A program made the translations under genes and the position numbers. Below, in pieces: positions 57,268-64,000 of a stretch of 64,000 bases of DNA. Below the pieces are notes generated by a model. That model did no database searches and was not told the DNA's origin. It worked only from the letters and a program-made list of their open reading frames with translations. The stretch spans positions 14,570,001 through 14,634,000 of the forward strand of contig OU342631.1 in the NCBI GenBank assembly GCA_910589415.1, in the 5' to 3' direction. The stretch comes from Malachius bipustulatus (lineage: Eukaryota > Arthropoda > Insecta > Coleoptera > Melyridae). How positions within the stretch are numbered: position 1 is the stretch's first letter; every line of letters starts with the position of its first letter.

Positions 57268-57746
57268 AATGAAGCATATCTTGAGCAAAACACAAAAGCG
57301 CTAAACGAGCCTAGTAAGCTACGACTTCTCTAACGTTTAGTACAGCTACCAGAAGGGACCCTTTATATTCGAACTCGAATGTCGTTGACTCACGACACAA
57401 TGTTTAAGGAAACACGTAAACTGCAAACAAACAGTAAGGTAATAAATAAATAATAATTGTAAAGTTGGGGATAATCCCTAGTATGAAACATGGCATGAAA
57501 ACGATTACCCCCATCCTACAATTAATTTGTTTATTATTTCGATAAAAGAAAACGGAAATCGAAATTAAGAAGTTTAATCGAACGTCAGAAAGCAAAATCC
57601 TTAACTTAGCTCCTTTGCTTCCGGCATACCTCAATTACGAATCTCGAAACTACGAAACACAACGTTTGGTTCTACATCCAATCTTAGACGATGTCAAGGT
57701 AAACTTTTCTCAGAAATAAACAGGCAGGGGGTCGGGGTGTTACAAT

Positions 57747-58015
57747 ATGGTGCACTGGGTGTTCACCAGAGTAATTAGACCAATTTTCTTATATGCATCT
57801 TTGGTATGGTGGACAAAAGATGCAACAAATTACCACGATAAACAAGCTTAGCAAGGTGCAAAGACTTGTCAGGCTTGGAATAACGGGGGCAATGAAAAAA
57901 ACTCCAACAGCAGCAATGGAAGACCTTCGCTAGACCTCCCTCCACTTCATTTCATCTAATGGTAATAATGGGAGAGACAAGAATGGGACGACTAAGGCTG
58001 CAAGAAGAACCAAGG
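57747..58015 (+). pseudogene. RT C-terminal fragment cut by the LTR-like element
   Basis: Immediately after the element end, the + strand reads, across frameshifts, VIRPIFLYASLVWWTKDA, KLSKVQRLV, LGITGAMKKTPTAAME and SLHFI, the region downstream of RT in a retrotransposon lineage also seen at 48.6-48.8 kb. It starts abruptly at the LTR-like terminus, so the LTR-like element probably inserted into it. The other half was not found to the left. Confidence 0.65.
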
Positions 58016-58019
58016 CAAC

Positions 58020-58965
58020 TTCCCGGTACTTTGACATAATAAAATAGAAAATGTTTCTTAAGGTCGAGTTTCTTGGTGCGCTGTGATGAAAATTTTGATT
58101 TTTGAAGACATTAGAAATTTATTTTACTGTCAGAGTTCTGACGTCATAACAGCCGCGGTAACTCATAGTAACGGATGTTGAACGATTAGCCTGTGCACTG
58201 TACGGCGCGAAAATGTAAAATTTAGGGGACAAAAAAATTTTTCAAAAAAACCCTCTCAACTTCATATTGTAATGAAATTTCCTACACATTCTCAGCGATT
58301 TGTAGCACGAGCGGGAGTAGCTCGTGCTACAAATCGGTAATTTATGTGCAAATAAAATTACTTTACTATAAGCACATGGCGATCGGTAGAGGTCATATGC
58401 TGTAATAATATTTGCTACGGAAACCTGTTGCCTGTTTTTAATGATTAAAAGAAATTTATCTAAATTTAGTAATCATTATGAAATTAGTAAACTGTGGAAA
58501 ATTTCCCATCAGTTCTACTGATGTATACCTATCATAAAAATTGTAGATTGGCGTTGCTAATATGAGTATATAGTACGTTGATGATTAAATATAATCAAAA
58601 TGATTACTTGAAAACATTATGTGCAATATATTTTTTTAGATAAAATTATTCTCGATTAGGTTATATACCTATAGAATTATTAAATCTGTTTACGATACGT
58701 TTACTACATTTGCTAGAACCTATACGTACATACATATAATTAGCTATGTACCTACGTAGTGATTTAAATAGAATAAATAGATTCCTGAATAATTCCTTAC
58801 AGGTAAATGAACTGGAGCTAAACAAAACTCGAGTCTACCCAACGTCTGGCTATAGATTTCTATTAATAGTAATAATAATTCTAGATATAAATTTCACTGA
58901 AAAAAGGGATGAACGAACCTAAACAACAAGGGAATATACCAATTTTGTGTTATGTTATATTCTAC
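58020..58965. other. Intergenic with one strong small hairpin
   Basis: No gene. 58296-58336 is a perfect 17-bp stem (CGATTTGTAGCACGAGC and its inverse) with a 7-base loop. The rest is AT-rich. Confidence 0.5.
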
Positions 58966-58970
58966 ATATA

Positions 58971-59823
58971 CAGGGTGAATTATAAAAAACGCCCCAAGCG
59001 ATAACTCCGTTAATTTTGAAGATATGAGAAAACTTTTTGAAACAATGTGGCGTAGTTTTTCATCATCTATATGTTGAGATAAACGCTCGATCAACACAAC
59101 TTCCTGTTTAACCGGAAGTAACATCAACTTCGGGTTTTTAAATAGAACACCCTGTAAAACTTTATATTTTTTAAATGTCTGAAGAAATCTAATACAGGTG
59201 GTTTTCACCATTGGAATTTAGATTGAGCGGTTTATGAGTTATAAACAAGTGAAGATCGAAAATTTTCATCTTCAAATCAGTGTAGGGCTCAAGAACGGCT
59301 CAAGATATCTAAAAACGGTTTACATATCCCTATCCTAACTTTTCATGTTTTATGCCACTATGTGGAGTAAATTTTAATACAGGGTGATGAAAATTATCCG
59401 ATTTTTCATCACCCTGTATTAAAATTTAAACCACATAGTAGGATACTATGTCAAAAGTTAGGATAGGGACATGTAAACCGTTTTTAGATATCTTGAGTCG
59501 TTCTAGTTCTACGTTGCTTTGAAGTTGAAAATTTTCGATCTTCACTTGTTTATAACTCATAAACCGCTCAATCTAAATTCCAATGGTGAAAACCACCTGT
59601 ATTAGATTTCTTCAGACATTTAAAAAATATAAAGTTTTACAGGGTGTTCTATTTAAAAACCCGAAGTTGATGTTACTTCCGGTTAAACAGGAAGTTGTGT
59701 TGATCGAGCGTTTATCTCAACATATAGATGATGAAAAACTACGCCACTTTGTTTCAAAAAGTTTTGTCATATCTTCAAAATTAACGGAGTTATCGCTTGG
59801 GGCATTTTTTATAATTCACCCTG
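58971..59823. mobile_element. 853-bp near-perfect palindrome (foldback element)
   Basis: Both ends are CAGGGTGAATTATAAAAAAC and its inverse, with TA outside. Each arm of about 425 bp is the other's reverse complement apart from scattered changes, and the centre (about 59378-59420) is itself a CAGGGTGATGAAAAT hairpin. The same 60-odd-residue frame is therefore open on - at 58894-59211 and on + at 59583-59834; I regard it as non-coding. A related remnant lies at 1-510. Confidence 0.85.
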
Positions 59824-59829
59824 TATGTG

Positions 59830-61700
59830 AGTAGTTTTATATTATATAAAGTAATATTTTAGGTACCTTTACAAAGTATAGCAATTTGAATTTATAGACA
59901 TAGGTAGAGCAATTTCAATACTCGCCCAAGGAATAATAATAGCGTACAATTTTAGGAGAGGTATATGAATCTATAAAAGTTTATAGCACTCGATATCGTT
60001 ATGGCGATTTCCTTATCTTTATCCTTTTACCTATATACTGTAACTTCGTGGATTATCTTTATTAAATTGTTATTGTGGAATGAATACAATTTTTATGCCC
60101 GGTCCAGAACTTATTCACACCACAAAAATCGAGCCTAATATCAGACATTTTTCAGGATGTTCTTGCTGTTCCTTTTACAACAACGGAAATGTAAAAAAGT
60201 ACTTTACTTACTCAAATTTTCCTCTAATTAATTTCCTTATAACGGGGGCGTTAAACGGGAAATCTATTTTCAAGAGCAAAAAATGCCATAATAGGCTTAA
60301 AAAACAATTTAAAAATATTTTTTTCTCGAATTAAAACCAGCAGCTTGTCAGTAGTGATATGATGAGCGGCATCATGAGAGATTTCCGCAATTCGGTGTCG
60401 AATTTTCTTCCTTTCCGAATAACAAAAAACGCTAATAAAGGCAAGAGAAGTACGCATACATACACAAAAAAATTAACCACCGATCCTAAAATTGGCTTCT
60501 CTTTTGCCCTGCTTGATGTCCGATTTCCAGAGTTCAGACTTCGCCGACCACCCCCTTGATAAGCTTTCGAAATTAGCTCCGATCTAGGACAACACGTAGG
60601 CGTTGTTCGGCATTAAGTACGGTCCACTGGACAAGGTTTCGGAGCCAAATGAGCCTTCTCTTACCTATTCGGGCTTATCCCCTTGATCTTTTCATTCATG
60701 ATTAATCGAACCGCGCTTCGTCTTTTGATCTACGACTTAGGTAGGTATACGGTGGTGATATTGATTTATTTTTCTTTATTGCGGGAAATCTATTTTTCCT
60801 ACGACCACTATACAAAACACTACTTTGCGCATCGTTTTTTGTGCGCAAACTAGCATATTTCTCACGTATCCAAAACTGTGCGACAAAGTGACATAACGCA
60901 TAGCCAAAAATCGTTTCCGTACAGTTTTAATGTAAACAATAGTGATGGGCGGTAACTGAGAACTCAACTGTTACTTATTTTTAATGGAACAACTATTCAT
61001 TTAAAGCTTCAAGGTAATAAAATAAACACAAATGGGATAACATAGAACCCGACAAGACTATAAAATATACTCATTATTCTCTTGTGGCAGTAATTATTAA
61101 AATTTACGAGTTGATCGCTATAATAACAGCCAAATCAAATTCACGAACGTTATCGTGAAAATAACTCGCACACCTCTACTAACTTCCATCGACGACGCAC
61201 AGCGCCTGCGTTGTGTAGAAGTTGCATATCAATGATATACTAACCTCTCTTAAATCATTCTTATTATCTACCACGTCTCCACGCTCACGTCACTTATTTT
61301 TAGTTTATACGGAGTCTAATAATAAAGCAATAATAATATTGTCGGTAGAATTCAATGATTTTACAGTATATAATAGTAATATTAAAAAGTCATTGGTAGA
61401 ATTGAAAATAATACCTACCTAGGTAGGTAGTCTGAAAAAATAAACTTTAGTTAGGACCTATCATTATAATGGATTGTAATTCCTCTGAATCTGAAGCAGA
61501 AAATACACCACCTGAAGTCAGAAAACAAGCAGGTTTGTGTTCTTTGAATTATTACCTGTAGTTTCGAGAGAAAAATACGAATCTGCTTATAAACATTTCA
61601 TAAATTGGAGAAAAGGTCATAAAAGCAGAGCATTGTCAGAAAAAATAATTTATGTGTTAAATTTGTTAAATAATTAATCTGTTAAATTGTGGTCGTAGGA
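59830..61700. other. Intergenic, no supported gene
   Basis: Frames at 60080-60334 and 60359-60559 (+) have no recognisable domain. 60490-60700 is more GC-balanced and could be an untranslated exon, but there is no support from splice sites and frame together. Confidence 0.4.
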
Positions 61701-61702
61701 AA

Positions 61703-61835
61703 AATACTGTGTGAAGCACGTGCGGAAAAGAAATTTCACACTCGTGTGAATTGTGACACTCGACTTCGTCTCGTGTCACAATTGTTTCACACTCGTGAGA
61801 AATTTTCTCTTTTCCGCACTTGTTTCACAATATAC
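61703..61835. mobile_element. Hairpin MITE with TTTCACACTCGTG arms
   Basis: The left arm TACTGTGTGAAGCACGTGCG to GAATTGTGACAC is matched in inverse by GTGTCACAATTG to CCGCACTTGTTTCACAATA. The centre contains TCGACTTCGTCTCG. It is about 130 bp and non-coding, similar in design to the hairpin at 1261-1391. Confidence 0.75.
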
Positions 61836-61839
61836 TATT

Positions 61840-64000
61840 TCTCGATTTTTACGAAACTGTGATTATTGTGGATAAATCTTTGACTATGGTAGTAGATTTT
61901 TATTCAAACACCTTTACATTTTTTCTTTTGTAATCAACAAAAAATAATGGTATTTTCGGAGATATTATAGAACAACCTTTACACTTTAATAAAAATATAA
62001 AACTTAAGATTTCTCTCGGAAATAAATAAGAAGATGCTAGAATGAAACGACCCGGTTTGATTTGTGTAAAGCGATTTCCAGTTCAAAGCTTTACAAGGTA
62101 AGTACCAATTTATTGGGATTTTAGCAATGAAAAGGTGCAATTATCAAAATTATCAAAAAACATCAAAAAATTAGATCAAGTTACCCTTAAAACCCACTTC
62201 CCTTCTAAACGCTTAAAATTTCCAACAAAAGGCAGTTAAAGAAATGAAAGAAATTGTATGACAGCAATAGAACCCTTAGGATTTGATTCTGTGTAATAGA
62301 ATTCAACCACTTCAACTCCTTCCAACCAAATAATAATACCTACACCTCTGGAGAGAATTGAAATAAAATAACATTCCAAGCTGTTGTGGTCCAGTAATAT
62401 GATTCTATATACCTACCTAGCTTACTCCTGAACGTGTTGTCCACCAACTGCGGCAGACATATTATTAGCGGCGACAAATTCTTAATAATTGATACGACTT
62501 AGTTACATCAGTTTTAGATCATGGATACACTACATAATTATTCACATTTCATTTACACAAAACTGTAGAAAAAAAATCAGCTTTGATCACTTTCGATAGG
62601 GTGATTATTCGTTAAAACTAACGAGACTGCTACAATCATCAAGACATGATTATCATCACATGGCTGCAGACCAGCAGCAGCAAATGCTGCTAAAATAATG
62701 AATGAAGTGTAAAACGACAAGAAAAAGCAGCCTATTAGGAGGAAGCAATCACGCGCGATCTATGTTTACAGCGTCTCGAAGCAGGTCAACCCCAACTAAC
62801 ACAGGTACCTATCAATCAATTCGAGACCATGAACATTTTCGCAAGGATTGCCGCTGGGGCCGGAGATTCCAGATTGCCTTTTATAAAAAGCGGTCTACGA
62901 TAACCAGACGTCTACGAAATCCAGACAGTCTGGAGCTTCCACCACCCCCTTAACAGAGAGTTGGCTAGGGATAGGGTATATTGGTAATATTGGTACCTAT
63001 ACTAAAAAGAATGTTTGGTAAATGAACATAGCCACCAAAACTATCTGCTGCAAATAAATCAAGAGAGACAATAATAATTATTGTATTTAGAAAAATCTGA
63101 ATCTTCTGCGCGTAAGTAATTGAAGATTATTCAAATTTTATTTTTAGCCCGATTATTCTCTGCATTCCAAGGGTTGATCGATTTTTTGCTGGGTATGCAC
63201 CTTGCCTAAATCTACATTTAACTCGAAAATGACGAATCCTAGAAAACCTTATGATCGCTGTACCATTAAAACAAATTTTCAAGTCCAGTAACAGTCACTT
63301 CTACGTCGAAATAAGTAAGCGCAATCATCAGAGCTCTAAATTTGAAAAAAAATATTAAGAAGCACCAAATTGTTTATTTTGAGTTCGATTATCATCAAAT
63401 TTTACGTTGAGTAACTTCTCGGTCTCTTCTTTCTATTTCTTGATATAAGTTCGATCTAAAATCAGCAATATACTCTGTACACTGATTACAGACTGTTGTC
63501 TGTTGTGATAACTAAGGATACATCATCTCGTTATGTTTCTTACTCCTTCTATTGAATTGCATAGTCAATCGAGTTAAATTGGGACGTACTGTCAGAAATA
63601 CGTTTGAATCGTCAGCAATTCTAAAAAGATGAGCGAGAGTGAGACGGAAGTACGACTCGTGTCTGGATACGTTTAGATTGATACGATAAGATTGTCGTCC
63701 AGCTCATCGGCTACTGTCAGTTGACAGTAACAGCGTAATGAGGTTTGTTATTTGAAACGTTTTTAATACGAAATTAGCAGAATTACCTGTGATATTGTAC
63801 GATGTACGATAAACTACGAGTAACTTATTAATTGCGTGAATGCCTAAAAATCTATTGCCTTGTTTTTCTAACGTTTAAAAAAAAAACGGACTGGGTATAT
63901 TCTCGCAACGAACTACAAAAAATTACACAAAATGCCTGGGAAACGATTGAACTCCCTAGGACGTGGTCTTGTGTGGTTAAATTGCTAGGATATTTTACTG
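61840..64000. other. Intergenic to window end
   Basis: No supported gene. 62700-62960 is more GC-rich and holds a + frame (62702-62953) with a possible donor AACACAG/GTACCT near 62803, but no homologue comes to mind. 63600-63740 contains GC-balanced text. Upstream exons of the transporter may lie beyond 64000. Confidence 0.4.

Larger units (their letters stand above)
55396..57746 (+). mobile_element. LTR-like element remnant with promoter and two minisatellites
   Basis: The right end GGCAGGGGGTCGGGGTGTTACA (57725-57746) matches the terminus of the 40448-41675 element in inverse (TGTAACAyyyCrACCCCCTG). A TATA box CTATAAAAGC (about 55517) followed by a TCAGT initiator (about 55549) is typical of an insect LTR promoter. 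Next come a ~50-bp minisatellite (55588-55770) and a 43-bp one (57053-57267). At 56316-56332 ATGTAGTGTAAACTAACC after an ATT run resembles the start of the 4486 LTR-like repeat. No pol or gag is visible. The left terminus was not found, so it is probably truncated. Confidence 0.55.

Noticed and set aside
58894..59211. 105-residue - frame and its twin on + at 59583-59834
   Set aside because: They are the two arms of one palindrome; the peptide has no family and the element is a non-coding foldback.
62702..62953. 83-residue frame with a possible splice donor
   Set aside because: One donor-like word is not enough; no domain and no partner exon.

Overview
The window looks like a TE-dense insect (at least arthropod) nuclear genome. 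It is AT-rich, its genes carry spliceosomal introns, and it holds BEL/Pao, Jockey/CR1-like and restriction-like-endonuclease (RLE) non-LTR fragments plus many TA-flanked foldback elements. One host gene is an arthropod-type SMYD/SET protein. I cannot name the species from sequence alone.

Only two host genes are clear. (1) A three-exon SET/MYND (SMYD, SmydA-8-like) gene on + at 25569-27351, which splices cleanly to about 484 codons. (2) The last four coding exons of an SLC16-type monocarboxylate transporter (MFS) on - between 43828 and 37584. All of its visible introns are phase 1, and its 5' exons lie upstream of 43828, probably beyond the window.

Region by region: 1-14390 is a nested transposon cluster. 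An old CR1/Jockey-like retrotransposon (RT pieces at about 860-1260, 1921-2155, 11602-11800 and 13464-14388) was split three times: by a 0.66-kb element (1261-1920), by a TA-flanked DNA transposon (2156-11601), and by a 5'-truncated Jockey-like copy with a 10-bp target duplication (11801-13463). The DNA transposon itself contains another non-LTR 3' end and a 6.8-kb element with two nearly identical 2.5-kb LTR-like direct repeats and a 1.8-kb non-coding interior (4486-11291). 14369-16145 holds two RLE-type (R2/R4/Dong-like) 3' fragments on -, each bordered by TAA repeats. 16.2-23.9 kb is MITEs and a broken BEL/Pao pol. 25.5-27.4 kb is the SMYD gene. 27.5-36.4 kb is foldback and TIR elements plus a Jockey fragment. 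37.6-43.8 kb is the transporter, whose 4.2-kb intron hosts two TIR elements. 44.9-46.4 kb is a diverged tandem duplication. 48.1-49.2 and 57.7-58.0 kb are decayed RT fragments. 51.5 kb is a young retroposed fragment with a 55-A tail. 55.4-57.7 kb is an LTR-like element with minisatellites, and 58.97-59.82 kb is a near-perfect 853-bp palindrome. The rest is mostly featureless AT-rich DNA.

The strongest candidates for something undescribed are the non-coding LTR-like element at 4486-11291, its TA-flanked host transposon with subterminal arrays resembling heat-shock elements, and the TGTAACA-ended, repeat-rich family seen at 40448-41675 and near 57745. All calls come from reading the sequence; no database search was run.
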